Assembly (NCBI GenBank): GCA_007116755.1
Contig: SKHU01000064.1
Coordinates: 1 to 6,049 of the forward strand
Direction of reading: 5' to 3'
DNA: 6,049 nucleotides
Origin: Alphaproteobacteria bacterium
GTDB lineage: Bacteria > Pseudomonadota > Alphaproteobacteria > Micavibrionales > CSBR16-224
Position numbers and translations under genes: made by a program
Part shown: positions 5,963 through 6,049 of the stretch, one piece after another
Numbering within the stretch: position 1 is the stretch's first letter
How the letters are laid out: each line of letters starts with the position of its first letter
The notes under the pieces: model-generated
What the model was told of the DNA's origin: nothing
Seen by the model: only the letters and a program-made list of their open reading frames with translations
Database searches by the model: none

Positions 5963-6049
5963 TTAATTTTACAATCCTTATAAGAGTTAACCATCGTTGC
6001 GCCTGTGTCAATTCCGCTTTATTTAATAGGTATTGTGTCCCCCGAATTC
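5930..6049. mobile_element. Element B: 120-bp MITE/REP-like element with 20-bp inverted ends
   Basis: GAAATCGGGGGACACAATAC (5930-5949) matches the reverse complement of 6030-6049 at 19 of 20 bases. The ends share the GGGACACAATAC core of element A, and the left arm continues as TTAATTCC, a pattern I associate with solo Y1 transposase loci. The 80 bp inside is AT-rich and holds no convincing gene of its own, though it supplies the start codon of the toxin-tail ORF. The window ends on the last base of the right arm, so it may continue or be one arm of a longer structure. Confidence 0.6.

Noticed and set aside
5977..6011. TTGACA (reverse strand, 6006-6011) with TATAAG (5977-5982) as a promoter for the toxin-tail ORF
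   Set aside because: The spacer is 23 nt, too long for a standard sigma-70 promoter, and no good -10 hexamer lies at 16-18 nt.

Overview
The window suggests a Gram-negative bacterium, probably an alphaproteobacterium. It carries lipid A genes (a tetraacyldisaccharide 4'-kinase and a late acyltransferase) and a large single-pass, PpiD-like periplasmic chaperone. The first 5.1 kb is GC-rich (38 of 60 bases in one sampled ppiD line) with matching codon use. The class-level placement is inference from gene type and style; a Micavibrio- or Rhodospirillales-like host is possible but not shown.

Layout: (1) 58-2043, forward: ppiD-type membrane-anchored foldase. (2) 4001-2048, reverse: lpxK followed by an LpxL/HtrB-family acyltransferase, overlapping by 17 bp as a two-gene lipid A operon. 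The operon converges on ppiD with only 4 nt between the stop codons. (3) 4002-4181: short divergent control region with two candidate mini-ORFs, one ahead of each flanking gene. (4) 4182-5096, forward: a protein with a CZB-like (DgcZ-type) N-terminus and a degenerate GGDEF domain that keeps the RxxD inhibitory-site motif. It reads as a c-di-GMP sensor rather than a synthase. (5) 5097-6049: a lower-GC accessory tail (27/60 and 19/60 GC in two sampled lines). It holds two short elements with near-perfect 20-bp inverted ends of one repeat family (core GGGACACAATAC), a decayed coding stretch, and on the reverse strand a 61-codon orphan toxin-tail-like ORF overlapping by ATGA a 132-codon probable immunity gene.

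The first four regions are envelope and signalling housekeeping: PpiD helps fold exported proteins, and LpxK and the acyltransferase finish lipid A. The last region looks like a repeat-rich graveyard in which the tail end of a polymorphic toxin and its immunity partner survive between mobile-type palindromes. The two most unusual points are the sensor-like CZB/GGDEF protein and the repeat-bracketed toxin-tail/immunity pair, whose first codons are made from the repeat itself. I see no tRNA, rRNA, CRISPR array or transposase gene.
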